From contig JACQXX010000070.1 in NCBI GenBank assembly GCA_016208495.1, positions 62,001 to 126,000 on the forward strand: a stretch of 64,000 nucleotides of DNA. The letters are read 5' to 3'. Shown piece by piece: positions 17,166 to 29,115 of this stretch. Both the position numbers and the translations under genes were made by a program. A model generated the notes under the pieces. That model made no database searches. It was not told the DNA's origin and was given only the letters and a program-made list of their open reading frames with translations. This DNA comes from Acidobacteriota bacterium (GTDB taxonomy: Bacteria > Acidobacteriota > Blastocatellia > Chloracidobacteriales > Chloracidobacteriaceae). How positions within the stretch are numbered: position 1 is the first letter of the stretch; each line of letters begins with the position of its first letter.

Positions 17166-17771
17166 ATGGCTAATTTAGTACTGATTCGTCACGGTGAATC
17201 GCAGTGGAATTTGGAAAATCGCTTTACGGGCTGGGTGGATGTGCCGCTGTCACCAAAAGGGGAAGCGGAAGCCCTCGCGGCGGGCGAAAAAATCAAAGGC
17301 ATGCACTTTGACTACCTGTTTACTTCGGTGCTCAAGCGGGCGATTGATACCGCGACCATTGCCACCGGAGTTTCTGGCCACCAGGATTTGCCCGTCAAAC
17401 GGGATCAAGCGCTCAATGAACGCCATTACGGTGACTTACAGGGGCTCAATAAAGCGGAAACGGCTGAAAAATTTGGAGATGCCCAGGTGAAAATCTGGCG
17501 TCGAAGTTATGATGTCCAGCCTCCAAATGGCGAAAGCCTGGCTGATACCGCCGCTCGGGTACTGCCTTACTACGAAGCTGAAATCTTCCCGCTCTTAAAG
17601 CAGGGCAAGGATGTTTTGATTGTCGCACACGGCAACAGTCTGCGCTCACTGGTGATGCACCTGGATCAATTGACCCGAGAGCAGGTGATTGAACTCAATA
17701 TCCCAACTGGTGCGCCTTTGCTCTATGAACTCAACGAAGATGGAAACGTGCTTTCGTCGCGCTACCTTTAA
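17166..17771 (+). CDS. gpmA: 2,3-bisphosphoglycerate-dependent phosphoglycerate mutase
   Basis: This glycolytic enzyme interconverts 3- and 2-phosphoglycerate through a phosphohistidine. The phosphorylated His is in [18 protein letters not shown], the catalytic Glu in [13 protein letters not shown], and the second His in [15 protein letters not shown]. At 201 residues it is shorter than the E. coli enzyme (about 250) but matches the compact form found in several phyla. The ATG is preceded by AAGGGGAGCACTT, a strong ribosome binding site. The gene is convergent with guaB across a heptamer hairpin element. An 8-bp inverted repeat GATTCAAT/ATTGAATC lies upstream at 17100-17135. Confidence 0.95.
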   Translation: MANLVLIRHGESQWNLENRFTGWVDVPLSPKGEAEALAAGEKIKGMHFDYLFTSVLKRAIDTATIATGVSGHQDLPVKRDQALNERHYGDLQGLNKAETAEKFGDAQVKIWRRSYDVQPPNGESLADTAARVLPYYEAEIFPLLKQGKDVLIVAHGNSLRSLVMHLDQLTREQVIELNIPTGAPLLYELNEDGNVLSSRYL

Positions 17772-17935
17772 GAAGATGAAGAAAGTGGTTAGTGGTTAGT
17801 GGTTAGTGGTTAGTGGTTAGTGGTTAGTGGTTAGTGGTTAGTTTCGAAGACCCGGAACCCGATGGCTGGTTTTTCTTCGAAAGTATTGATTTCTAACCAC
17901 TAACCACTAACCACTAACCACTTTCTTCATTCCCG
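17772..17935. repeat. Inverted GTGGTTA arrays (8 copies versus 4) between convergent genes
   Basis: Eight exact GTGGTTA copies at 17785-17840 face four exact TAACCAC copies at 17894-17921. The core contains TTCTTCGAAAGTATTGATTTC, whose complement recurs in the elements at 29120 and 32220. GAAGAA and TTCTTC runs bound the element. It lies between gpmA and guaB, where a bidirectional terminator hairpin would be expected. Confidence 0.92.
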
Positions 17936-17937
17936 TC

Positions 17938-19947
<2,010 letters not shown>

Positions 19948-22806
19948 ATGACCCGATCTCTGTTCTTTTTCTTCCTGACCCTTGGTTTGATGGTGTGTGT
20001 TGGGGGAATATCCCTTCGTCCTACCCAGGCCCGTTACACGGTGACGCCTGATTCGCATGCATCACAGATATCCCAGGTTTCTGAAGATGGACTCTGGCAA
20101 GCGGTTGAAGAATCATCACTGAATCGCTCTCAAGCTGAGCGCCAGATTATCCCATCAGCGTATCGAGTGGTGTTGCTCAATCAGGCAAGACTCACCAATG
20201 TGCTCAAGCAAGCTCCGATGGAGTTTTCACGAGCGGCTCAAACCACCTCAACCGTGATGACCCTTCCGATGCCGGATGGAACTTTCTCCCGGTTTCGGAT
20301 TGAAGAATCACCGGTGATGGAGCCCAAACTAGCTGCTCAGTTTCCAGAGATCAAAACCTATTGCGGGCAGGGAATTGACGATCCGACGGCGATTGTCCGG
20401 TTTGATCGAACGCCAGCCGGGTTTCATGCCATGGTGCTTTCAACCGAAGACACCGTCTACGTTGATCCTTATCAAAAAGGCGATACTGAAACCTGTATCA
20501 GTTATTTCAAACGGGACTACCAGAAAGATACCGAAGCCTTGCGCTGCCTGGTACCGTCAGACGAGTTCAGCCATTTGCCTGACGGAGAACTGAGTTCAAG
20601 CAGCCAACGAGCGCCGTTTGGGACAACATTGCGAACCTATCGGCTGGCGCTGGCCGCAACCGGCGAATACACGGCTTTCCATGGTGGCACGGTGGCTGGG
20701 GCGCTGGCGGCCATTACCACCAGCGTCAATCGGGTGAATGCGATTTATGGGCGCGAACTGGCCATCCGCATGGTGCTGATTGCCCAGGAAAGCTCGATTA
20801 TCTACACCAGTTCCGGAAGTGACCCATACACCAATGATGACGGCGGACAGATGCTTGGCCAAAATCAGTCCAATCTGGATCAGGTGATTGGCTCGGCCAA
20901 TTATGACATCGGGCATGTGTTTAGCACCGGTGGTGGAGGCATTGCCTCCCGTGGTGGAATCTGTAACAGCAATGCCAAGGCTCGTGGGGTAACAGGTTTG
21001 CCCGCCCCGGTGGGAGACAGCTTTGACGTGGATTTTGTGGCGCATGAGATGGGCCATCAGTTTGGGGCAAACCACCCATTTAATGGGACAACCGGAAATT
21101 GTGGTGGTGGAAATCGGGCGCCAGGTTCCGCCTATGAACCCGGTAGCGGGTCAACCATTATGGCGTATGCCGGAATTTGCGGCGGCGAAAATATCCAGCG
21201 CAACAGTGATGATTATTTTCACGGTCATAGCATGGATGAAATCATCAGTTTTATTACTGGCAATGGGAATGGATGCGCCACCCCCAGCGCCACCAACAAT
21301 CAACCTCCAGCAGTTGAAGCCGGGGCAAGTTTTACTATTCCACGAAGCACTCCGTTTATCCTGACAGCTTCTGGGAATGATCCAGATGGCGATGCACTAA
21401 CCTATTGTTGGGAACAGTTTGACCTTGGTACGCAAGGACCACCAAATACCGACGATGGCAGTCGCCCAATTTTTCGCTCATTCAAGCCGACGACCAGTCC
21501 ATCACGAACCTTCCCCCAACTGTCAGACATTTTGAATAACCGGGCGACCTTCGGCGAATCTTTGCCGACAACGAGCCGGACCCTGAATTTTCGGGTGACT
21601 GTCCGTGATAACCGCGCCACCGGAGGCGGTACAAACTTTGATTCAACCAGGGTTACGGTGAGCAGTCAAAGCGGGCCATTTCTGGTCAGAGAGCCAAACA
21701 CCGCAGTTCAATGGGTGGTTGGCTCAACACAAAATGTCGTGTGGGATGTGGCCAGTACCGCACAATCACCCGTGAACTGTGCCAGTGTTCGGATCCTGCT
21801 TTCGACCGATGGTGGACAATCGTTTCCGATCACCCTGGCGGCTGAAACTCCAAATGACGGCACCGAAGCCATTACCGTGCCCAATAATTTGACCAATACC
21901 GCCCGGATTAAGGTTGAAGCCGTGGGAAATATTTTCTTTGATATTTCAAACGCCAATTTCCAAATCGCTCAGTCTGCCAGTAACACTCCGCCAACCATTA
22001 CGGCTGTTCCCGCGATTACCCAGGCGCAAGGCGGATCAGCAACCGGCGTTACCGTTGCCACCGTCACCGATAAAGAAACACCAGTTGGAAATTTGATTGT
22101 CCAGGCGATCCAGATTCCGGCGGGTCTGGTAATTTCGCAGATTGCCAACTCCAATGGGATGATCACCGCCACCCTGTCAACTGGGTGCCGGGCAACCACC
22201 GGCGCCAATAATTTCACATTGCAGGTAACTGATTCTGAAGGATTAAAAGCAACGGCCAGGTTAACGGTCAATGTCACCGCCAACACACCTCCAACCATTG
22301 GCGAGTATCAGGCGGCAACCGTGACCCAAAACAGTTCCGTGACGGTTTCCCCGTCAGCACCTCCCGCAGACGATGGTTCGGCAACCATCACGGCGATGGC
22401 TGAAGGATTCACTGGAACCTTTGCGGTTGATCCACAGACGGGTGTTGTGACGGTGAGCAACGCCGGACCAGTTGGCACCTTCACGGTGACTGTTCGCATT
22501 GCCGATACCTGCGGGGAAGCCGTGACCCGAATTTTCTCCTTGACTGTAAGTCCGGCAGTACAAATTACCAGTGCCAGCTATTCGAAAAAACTGCTTTCCA
22601 TCACTGGCACCGGGTTTGGCACCAGTCCAACAATCATCGTCAATGGCACCCCTTTACCGGCAAGCGTGATTCAACCCGGCGGCAGCGACACAAGCGTAAC
22701 GGCCAAAGGTGGGAAGAAAAAACTCAGTTTGCGCAAAGGTGAAAATACAATTCAGGTGATTGGGGTTGGCGGAGTGCAATCAAATATAGAGACGCTGACC
22801 TTATGA
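19948..22806 (+). CDS. Secreted reprolysin-like (M12B-type) zinc metalloprotease with Ig-like C-terminal domains
   Basis: The 952-residue protein starts with a signal peptide (LFFFFLTLGLMVCVGGISL). A propeptide-like region runs to about residue 225. The catalytic domain follows, with the extended zinc motif HEMGHQFGANH and the Met-turn SGSTIMAYAGIC, as in metzincins of the reprolysin group. Downstream lie a cadherin/PKD-like domain (PAVEAGASFTIPRSTPFIL), Ig-like repeats beginning PPTITAVPAI and PPTIGEYQAATV, and a final IPT/TIG-like domain (SYSKKLLSITGTGFGTSPTI). It probably digests extracellular protein. It is a stand-alone gene. Confidence 0.9.
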   Translation: MTRSLFFFFLTLGLMVCVGGISLRPTQARYTVTPDSHASQISQVSEDGLWQAVEESSLNRSQAERQIIPSAYRVVLLNQARLTNVLKQAPMEFSRAAQTTSTVMTLPMPDGTFSRFRIEESPVMEPKLAAQFPEIKTYCGQGIDDPTAIVRFDRTPAGFHAMVLSTEDTVYVDPYQKGDTETCISYFKRDYQKDTEALRCLVPSDEFSHLPDGELSSSSQRAPFGTTLRTYRLALAATGEYTAFHGGTVAGALAAITTSVNRVNAIYGRELAIRMVLIAQESSIIYTSSGSDPYTNDDGGQMLGQNQSNLDQVIGSANYDIGHVFSTGGGGIASRGGICNSNAKARGVTGLPAPVGDSFDVDFVAHEMGHQFGANHPFNGTTGNCGGGNRAPGSAYEPGSGSTIMAYAGICGGENIQRNSDDYFHGHSMDEIISFITGNGNGCATPSATNNQPPAVEAGASFTIPRSTPFILTASGNDPDGDALTYCWEQFDLGTQGPPNTDDGSRPIFRSFKPTTSPSRTFPQLSDILNNRATFGESLPTTSRTLNFRVTVRDNRATGGGTNFDSTRVTVSSQSGPFLVREPNTAVQWVVGSTQNVVWDVASTAQSPVNCASVRILLSTDGGQSFPITLAAETPNDGTEAITVPNNLTNTARIKVEAVGNIFFDISNANFQIAQSASNTPPTITAVPAITQAQGGSATGVTVATVTDKETPVGNLIVQAIQIPAGLVISQIANSNGMITATLSTGCRATTGANNFTLQVTDSEGLKATARLTVNVTANTPPTIGEYQAATVTQNSSVTVSPSAPPADDGSATITAMAEGFTGTFAVDPQTGVVTVSNAGPVGTFTVTVRIADTCGEAVTRIFSLTVSPAVQITSASYSKKLLSITGTGFGTSPTIIVNGTPLPASVIQPGGSDTSVTAKGGKKKLSLRKGENTIQVIGVGGVQSNIETLTL

Positions 22807-23024
22807 AGACGATTGAGAAAGCTATTTTCTTTCAATAATTTGCAGGGATTAACCATTGCCGGGTAATGGCCATGAAATGACAATCCTGATATACGGGGAA
22901 TTGGTACGGAGAAGACAAACGTAAAAAAGTTGTAAGATTGATGCGAACTTCATTCTCCTGAGTCACGTATCAGGCAACATCTTTTCACTCCTTCTTCAAA
23001 ATCCCGTTCGAAAGGTTATTCATT

Positions 23025-23195
23025 ATGTGGACATTGCTCGGTTGGTTAGCGATTGCTTTGTCAACAGTTGCCGTTTTTGACATTTTAGGCGGCAGCCGCA
23101 CCCTGGCGGAAAAAGTCATGTTAATTGTATTTGTGGTTGCCTTCCCGCTGGTTGGTTCGACACTGTATTTAACCATGCTCCGCGAAAAGAAATAG
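23025..23195 (+). CDS. Small two-helix membrane protein with PLDc_N-like pattern
   Basis: This 56-residue ORF starts at ATG 23025 and ends TAG. It reads MWTLLGWLAIALSTVAVFDI, then a short polar loop (GGSRTLAEK), then a second hydrophobic helix with the segment AFPLVGSTLYL. The second helix matches the PLDc_N pattern (lPllGxxlYl) found in small stand-alone membrane proteins and at the start of cardiolipin synthases. A strong terminator follows 55 bp later, which supports its being a real transcribed gene. No Shine-Dalgarno sequence is evident. The function is unknown. Confidence 0.7.
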   Translation: MWTLLGWLAIALSTVAVFDILGGSRTLAEKVMLIVFVVAFPLVGSTLYLTMLREKK

Positions 23196-23250
23196 CTCTT
23201 ATACCTTCTTCATCCGTTTTCATTGTACACACACTGCATCTGGTGATTTG

Positions 23251-23282
23251 GCCCGCTCAACTTTTGAGTGGGCATTTTTTTT
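23251..23282 (+). terminator. Rho-independent terminator after the small membrane protein gene
   Basis: The stem GCCCGCTCAA / TTGAGTGGGC (10 bp, one G-T) with a 3-nt loop is followed by A and eight T residues. Confidence 0.92.
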
Positions 23283-23453
23283 GCCCTGAATCTGTCTGAA
23301 TTGACGCACGTGCAAAAGCTTCCCACACTGGGTTTTGAGTGCTGAGTTTGATATAACCACCAACCAGGGATGTGCGTTCGCAACCCACAACCCGTTCCTT
23401 CCATCTCAGTTCGCACTCATCACAATTTTCCAAAACAGGAGACTGATCAACCC

Positions 23454-25292
23454 ATGCGAAAACCCGTTTTTTCCGCCCGGCGATTTGTCTGTCTTGTGCT
23501 GCTCGGGTTGCTGGTGATAACACCAGCATTTATCCAAAATATTGCAGTCAAAGCAGATAGCCGTCCAGGTGCTGAAGCTCAGGCGTTTATTGATGAATAT
23601 ACCGATACCTGGCTCAAGCTGTTATATAGCTATAACCTGGCCGAATGGGAGTCAAACACCCGAATCATCGAAGGTGATACAACCAATGCCAAAGCCACGA
23701 ACGCGGCACTTGAAAAACTCTCAGCCTTTTGTGGTAGCAAAGGCAATATTGAAAAAGCACAGGCGTTCCTCAAGCAAAAAGACCAGTTGACACCAGTTCA
23801 AAAACTGCAGTTGGAACGCATTCTCTATCTGGCGGCTGATACCCCTGAAATCGCCAAAGATGTCGTTTCAAAACGAATTGCCGCTCAAACCACCCAGGTT
23901 GAGAAACTATATGGCTTTGATTACAAAATTGACGGCAAGTCGGTGACCACAAACCAGATTGACGATATTTTGCGCACTTCGACCAGTCTGCCTGAACGCC
24001 GCAAAGCCTGGGAAGCCTCCAAAGAAGTTGGTAAAACACTCAAAGATGGACTGGTCAATTTGCGACAACTCCGCAACCAGTCAGTCAAACCGCTTGGCTA
24101 TAAATCATATTTTGACTATCAGGTATCTGAATATGGGATGACTTCGGCGGAAATGATGAAGCTGATGGATGAAATCAACCGTCAGCTTCGTCCGTTGTAT
24201 CGCGAACTCCACACTTATGCCCGCTATGAACTGGCGAAAAAGTACAATGCCCCCGTTCCTGACACGCTTCCGGCAGATTGGCTCCCAAACCGCTGGGGCC
24301 AGGACTGGAGTTCAATGGTCAATGTTGAAGGCATGGATGTTGATTCAGCCCTCAAAGACAAGTCTCCAGAATGGATTGTCAAACAGGCCGAGCAGTTTTA
24401 CATCAGTCTTGGCTGGCCGGCATTGCCACCCGTATTCTGGGAAAAATCGTCGCTCTACCCGCCTCCGCCCGATGCCAAATACAAAAAAAACAACCATGCC
24501 AGCGCCTGGCACCTGGATTACAAAAACGACCTGCGCTCGCTGATGAGTGTTGAGCCAAACGCTGAGTGGTATGAAACCACCCATCATGAGTTGGGTCATA
24601 TTTACTATTATGTCAGTTACACCAATCCAGATGTTCCGCCCTTGCTCCGCAGTGGTGCCAATCGGGCGTATCACGAAGCCATCGGCAGCATGATTGGGCT
24701 GGCGTCAATGCAAAAACCTTTCCTGGAAGGTCGCGGTCTGGCGCCAAAAGATGTCAAAGTGGATCAGACTCAGGCACTGCTCAAAGAAGCACTCAATTAT
24801 GTGGTGTTCATCCCGTTTTCCGCCGGAGTGATGCCCGGATTTGAATATGATGTGTATGAAAAAAACCTGCCCAAAAATAAACTGAACCAGCGCTGGTGGG
24901 AATTAGCCGCAAAGTATCAGGGAATTGCGCCACCATCGAAACGCGGCGAGGCATTCTGTGATGCCGCCACCAAGACCCACATCAATGACGATGCGGCCCA
25001 GTATTATGACTACGCCTTGTCCTACGTGCTCTTGATGCAGCTTCATGATCATATTGCCCGCAACATCCTGAAGCAGGATCCGCACGCAACAAACTACTAT
25101 GGCAGCAAAGAAGTCGGCGATTTTCTGCGCAAAATTATGACACCTGGTAGTTCACGTGACTGGCGCGTGGTTCTGCGCGAAGCCACTGGCGAAGACCTCA
25201 GTGCCAAAGCCATGCTGCGCTATTTTGAACCGTTGATGGAGTATTTAAAGAAAGAAAACCAGGGGCGGAAACACACGCTGCCAGAACTGTAA
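23454..25292 (+). CDS. Secreted M2-family peptidyl-dipeptidase (ACE-like)
   Basis: This 612-residue protein belongs to the angiotensin-converting-enzyme (M2) metallopeptidase family, which removes dipeptides from peptide C-termini. The signal peptide is RRFVCLVLLGLLVITPAFIQ. The zinc motif is HHELGH in ETTHHELGHIYYY, and the third ligand Glu is in YHEAIGSMIGLAS. Further conserved pieces are NHASAWHLDYKNDLR and FIPFSAGVMPGFEYDVY. Length agrees with single-domain bacterial ACE. The frame opens at 23370, but the ATG at 23454 has CAGGAGA upstream and starts the signal peptide directly. It is probably exported to the periplasm. Confidence 0.93.
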   Translation: MRKPVFSARRFVCLVLLGLLVITPAFIQNIAVKADSRPGAEAQAFIDEYTDTWLKLLYSYNLAEWESNTRIIEGDTTNAKATNAALEKLSAFCGSKGNIEKAQAFLKQKDQLTPVQKLQLERILYLAADTPEIAKDVVSKRIAAQTTQVEKLYGFDYKIDGKSVTTNQIDDILRTSTSLPERRKAWEASKEVGKTLKDGLVNLRQLRNQSVKPLGYKSYFDYQVSEYGMTSAEMMKLMDEINRQLRPLYRELHTYARYELAKKYNAPVPDTLPADWLPNRWGQDWSSMVNVEGMDVDSALKDKSPEWIVKQAEQFYISLGWPALPPVFWEKSSLYPPPPDAKYKKNNHASAWHLDYKNDLRSLMSVEPNAEWYETTHHELGHIYYYVSYTNPDVPPLLRSGANRAYHEAIGSMIGLASMQKPFLEGRGLAPKDVKVDQTQALLKEALNYVVFIPFSAGVMPGFEYDVYEKNLPKNKLNQRWWELAAKYQGIAPPSKRGEAFCDAATKTHINDDAAQYYDYALSYVLLMQLHDHIARNILKQDPHATNYYGSKEVGDFLRKIMTPGSSRDWRVVLREATGEDLSAKAMLRYFEPLMEYLKKENQGRKHTLPEL

Positions 25293-25295
25293 AAT

Positions 25296-25440
25296 GGGGC
25301 TGAAGAAACCGGGCTGAAGACATCGGGCTAAGGGCTTGGGGCTTACAAATCATTTGAATTCAATTAGTTTTTACCCTAAGCCCCAAGCCTTTAGCCCTGG
25401 TTTTTCAGCCCCAAGCCCTTAGCCCGATGTCTTCAGCCCT
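25296..25440. repeat. Inverted GGGCTGAAGA/GGGCTAAG repeat element
   Basis: The left arm (about 25300-25347) contains GGGCTGAAGACATCGGGCTA and GGGCTTGGGGCTTA. The right arm (25373-25439) is the complement in a longer form, with CCCTAAGCCCCAAGCC, CAGCCCCAAGCCCTTAGCCC and GATGTCTTCAGCCC. The gap between the convergent peptidase and kinase genes consists almost wholly of this element, so it may act as a bidirectional terminator. Confidence 0.85.
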
Positions 25441-27403
25441 ACCCAACCTGCCAGACTTTGATCATTGTATCGTAGCCGCCTGAAACCAGGAGATTGCTTT
25501 TTGGGGAAAAGCGTAGCGCAAAAATTGACCCGTCATGGGCTTCTTCAGAGGCAATGATTTCCTGATTTTCCAGGTTCCAGATTCGTAGCTCGCCATTCCA
25601 ATCGCCAGAAGCCATCCACAATCCATCGGCTGAAAAGGCAATCGCCCGCACTGCTTCATCGTGTCCCCAGAGGACTTTGCAGCCTTCGGGCAAATTGTCG
25701 AGGTCCCAGAGGCAAACCACCTGGTCACGTCCTGCCGAAGCCAGCAGATGCCCTTGTGGTGAGTAGGCAACTGCCGTCACCGCATGACCTGCCCGCAAGA
25801 GCGATTCCTGTTCAGTTTTGGTCACCATATCCCACAAGCGGACCGTGTCATCGGCGCTTCCCGAAGCCAGAAGATTTCCATCCGGTGAAAAGGCAACCGA
25901 TTCAACGGTTTTGGTATGGCCTTCAAGCGAGGTAATTTGCCGATAGCGGATGGTGTCCCACAGTTTGATTTCCGTATCACAGGCCGAAGCCAGCCAGCGA
26001 CCATCCGGTGCAAAGCTTAATGAACGCACCGAAGCTTTATGACCCAGGGCAATGATTTCGCGCTCGCCTTTCACCAGCCACAGGCGGACCGTTCCATCGG
26101 CTCCGGCTGAGGCAATGCGAGTGCCGTCCGGTGAAAAAATGGCGGAATTGACTGAATATTCGTGCCCACGCAGCACCGAACGCTCCTGGTTGGTGGTCAT
26201 ATCCCATAACCGGATCGTACCGTCTCCGCTCGCAGAGAGCAGGGAGGTGCCGTCAGGTGAAAAGTCCAGTGATTTGATCACGTGTTCGTGACCCTGAAGC
26301 GCTGACTTTTCCGAGAGTTTAATGACCTGGGCGACGTGGGATTTGCCAGTTGTAAACAATGGCGAAATAGATGGAATCGCCGTGTCTTCCGGTTCAAACC
26401 GGGTAAACTGGCCGGTAATCGGTTTGGATTTCGGCGGGGCAAAACTGGCGGATTTTTCAACCGTGACGGGTGGGTTCACGGCTTGTGACAGATCCGTGTA
26501 CAGCTCCATGGCTGATTGTTGACGGAGTTCACGATTTTTTGAAAGCGAGCGCATCACGACATTTTCAAGGGCTTCGCTGATGTCGCTTCGGAGCAATCGC
26601 AACCGGCGCGGCGGGTCAATTGCGTGCTGAATAATGACCGCTGAAGGGGTTGGTGCGTCAAACGGCACGCGTCCAGAGAGCATTTCATAAACCGTTACGC
26701 CCAGGCTGTAGACATCAGACCGGGCGTCGAGTTCTTCGCCCCGGCACTGTTCCGGTGACATATAGTGTGGCGTTCCCATCACCAGCCCCGGCTCGGTCAG
26801 ATTCAGGGAATGAATGCCGGATCGTTCTTTGAGTTTGGCAATTCCAAAATCAACCACTTTGACCTGTTCCAGGCCGCCTTCACTGGCTTCAACCACGATA
26901 TTGTCAGGCTTCAAATCACGGTGGATGACGCCGGCACAGTGTGCCGCATGAACCGCCTCGCACACTGGACGCATAATTTCCAGAACACGTTGCGGTGTCA
27001 ACTGACCTAAATCTTCGATCTCATCACGCAGTGACCGACCCCGGAGAAGTTCCATGGCCAGATACGCCTGACCGGTTGGCAATACGCCAAAGTCATACAC
27101 GCCGATGACATTTGGGTGGTTGAGTCGGGCAGCGGCGCGTGCTTCCTGGCGAAAGCGTTCGAGGGTTTCATTACTGGATACAAAATCAGGCAGCACGATT
27201 TTGAGGGCAATGGTCCGGTCCAGTTCAAGATGGGTTGCTTTAAAGACAGATCCCATCCCGCCTTGACCCAGGAGCATGTCAATTCGGTATTTGCCGTCAA
27301 CCGCGCGTGGACCCGGAAAGGCTTCGACTAAAAAAAGCCCATCCTGGGCACAACGCAGTTCAGTATCTTCATAACATCGCTTACAGATTGGGCAGTATCT
27401 CAT
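25439..27403 (-). CDS. Ser/Thr protein kinase with N-terminal Cys ribbon and seven WD40 repeats
   Basis: The 654-residue protein begins with a short Cys motif (YCPICKRCYEDTELRCAQDG), a form seen on many acidobacterial kinases. The kinase domain covers about residues 38-300: LLGQGGMGSVFKA glycine loop, IALKIV lysine, VIHRDLKPDNIVVE catalytic loop, VVDFGIAKL and MGTPHYMSPEQCRG. All catalytic residues are intact. After a Pro-rich linker, seven WD40 repeats starting near GHEHVIKSLDFSPDGTSLL make one full propeller. There is no membrane helix, so it should be a soluble signalling kinase. It is divergent from the TPR gene at 27625, which could be a partner. Confidence 0.95.
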   Translation of the reverse strand: MRYCPICKRCYEDTELRCAQDGLFLVEAFPGPRAVDGKYRIDMLLGQGGMGSVFKATHLELDRTIALKIVLPDFVSSNETLERFRQEARAAARLNHPNVIGVYDFGVLPTGQAYLAMELLRGRSLRDEIEDLGQLTPQRVLEIMRPVCEAVHAAHCAGVIHRDLKPDNIVVEASEGGLEQVKVVDFGIAKLKERSGIHSLNLTEPGLVMGTPHYMSPEQCRGEELDARSDVYSLGVTVYEMLSGRVPFDAPTPSAVIIQHAIDPPRRLRLLRSDISEALENVVMRSLSKNRELRQQSAMELYTDLSQAVNPPVTVEKSASFAPPKSKPITGQFTRFEPEDTAIPSISPLFTTGKSHVAQVIKLSEKSALQGHEHVIKSLDFSPDGTSLLSASGDGTIRLWDMTTNQERSVLRGHEYSVNSAIFSPDGTRIASAGADGTVRLWLVKGEREIIALGHKASVRSLSFAPDGRWLASACDTEIKLWDTIRYRQITSLEGHTKTVESVAFSPDGNLLASGSADDTVRLWDMVTKTEQESLLRAGHAVTAVAYSPQGHLLASAGRDQVVCLWDLDNLPEGCKVLWGHDEAVRAIAFSADGLWMASGDWNGELRIWNLENQEIIASEEAHDGSIFALRFSPKSNLLVSGGYDTMIKVWQVG

Positions 27404-27624
27404 GAGCGTGAAGGCTCTCGGCTAACCCTGTCAGGCCGGTGCGGCTGACACTGGCTTGCAGTGGGATTTTGGGAAATAGACTTCAGGATTGAAATTGAGA
27501 GGTGATCCGTTTCAGAATGCCCGCCTTGACGCCGCGAGCCCGGCCAGTGTAGCACATCTTTTTTTCCACTGAGTAGGTTTCGGCCTCAAATTGTTTTGGA
27601 TCATTTCTTTACCAGGAGCATCGA

Positions 27625-29115
27625 ATGTCAAATCTTCCACCCCAAAGCGCGCTGGCTGCAGCCATCGAGCAACTTCGGTCAGGTAACGGCGCCCAGGCAG
27701 AGGCGCTGATTGTGAATGCGACCGAAGCTATCTTCACCCAGTATGGACCTGAGAGCTCCAAATATGCCGCTGCCTTGTTTGACCTGGGAAGTTTTTTTGT
27801 GGCGATTGAAAGTTTTGAACGGGCAGTTGACACCATGCGTGAGGCCACCAAAGTTCCTTATCTGGGTGAATCCGGGCAACGTGACCATCTGACCTATGTG
27901 TTGAATCTGGGTGAGTTATTGATTCACGTTGAACAATTTGAAGAAGCCGAGACGGTTTTGAGAACCAACGTGACTGATCGTGAAGCTTTTTATGGCCGGC
28001 AGCACGCCGGGTATGCCTTTGCTCTGATTCCACTCGCCGAAGTTGTCTGGTTGACTGGTAATCAGGAGGAAGCCCAGGAACTCATTCTGCAAGCCGTTCA
28101 AATTCTCTGGGTTGAAGGCAATCCGCGAGTAGCTCAGGCGATTGCACTGCAAGCATTTATTCTGGCCAGCAACGGGTTTGATTCAGGATTTGAGCTGATT
28201 CGTGACGTTCCCCTTGAGTTGATTGAGGATATTTTGCAGCAAGTCTTTCGCCGTCAGGATGTGGCCGATCCTGGGCTGGTCTTGATGGTGCTCCAGGACG
28301 CCTTGCGATGGGTTGATTCGTTGCCTGAGGCGACACTTGAGTTTAAACAACAGGTGTTGGCGCAATTATCAACCATCGCCCGAACGACTGGGGAACATTC
28401 GGTTCGGCTTGGAGCGCTCAAGGCATTGCTGGAAGTCAGCCAGAAGGTAGGTGATTTTCGACAGGAAATTGATGTTGAAATGGCACTTGGGCTGGCACTC
28501 AGTGAACTAAATGAATCAGAAAAAGCCGATTATGCCTATCAGCGGGCTGGGGAACTGGCTCGTTCGTTGGGCGACCCTGGGTTGTATTCAGGGGTACTAC
28601 GCAACTATGGGTTGTTTCTGGCAGATCTGGAGCGCCGCGCCGAGGCTGAAGCGGTGCTCCGAAAATCAGTTGTGATTGCCCAGGCCGGACTTGATCAACT
28701 ACAGACCGGGCGTGCCCTGATTGCCCTGGGTATTTTCCTTCAACACGACCATAAACTGGCTGAGGCTCAAGAACTTCTGGAACAGGCCCTTGGGATTTTG
28801 CCCGTTGCTCATCCTGACACCCTCTATGCCCGAAGCCATCTGGATGCCATTCGAACGAACCAGAGCTGCGGGTGTGGCGATATGTCCGATGCGATTGCCG
28901 TAACCTTAAAAGCCCTGGTTGAACCCAATCTGCCGCCTGATTTGCTCGATGAAATTTCGCTGGGTGAAGATATGGACGTCCAGGTTCAGCTCAAACGCGA
29001 ACCGACTGAAGACGAGGTGGACCAGTTGAATCGGGTGATTGGCCATGCCGTTCGCGAACTTCGTGAACGCTTTCGTCGGCAGGGGTTTTCAGGTACTGAC
29101 CGCGGAACTGAATGA
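27625..29115 (+). CDS. TPR (kinesin-light-chain-like) repeat protein
   Basis: A 496-residue soluble protein made of degenerate TPR units, for example DLGSFFVAIESFERAVDTM, LGELLIHVEQFEEAETVL and LALSELNESEKADYAYQRA. These hairpins usually mediate protein contacts. The last 90 residues are different: they hold SCGCGD and an acidic, charged region ending RELRERFRRQG. The ATG is preceded by AGGAGCATCGA, an excellent ribosome binding site. The gene diverges from the WD40 kinase; shared regulation or interaction is possible but not shown. Confidence 0.88.
   Translation: MSNLPPQSALAAAIEQLRSGNGAQAEALIVNATEAIFTQYGPESSKYAAALFDLGSFFVAIESFERAVDTMREATKVPYLGESGQRDHLTYVLNLGELLIHVEQFEEAETVLRTNVTDREAFYGRQHAGYAFALIPLAEVVWLTGNQEEAQELILQAVQILWVEGNPRVAQAIALQAFILASNGFDSGFELIRDVPLELIEDILQQVFRRQDVADPGLVLMVLQDALRWVDSLPEATLEFKQQVLAQLSTIARTTGEHSVRLGALKALLEVSQKVGDFRQEIDVEMALGLALSELNESEKADYAYQRAGELARSLGDPGLYSGVLRNYGLFLADLERRAEAEAVLRKSVVIAQAGLDQLQTGRALIALGIFLQHDHKLAEAQELLEQALGILPVAHPDTLYARSHLDAIRTNQSCGCGDMSDAIAVTLKALVEPNLPPDLLDEISLGEDMDVQVQLKREPTEDEVDQLNRVIGHAVRELRERFRRQGFSGTDRGTE

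Noticed and set aside
17785-17921. Heptamer arrays as CRISPR or coding repeats
   Set aside because: Unit of 7 bp with no spacers; not a multiple of 3 and lies between stop codons.
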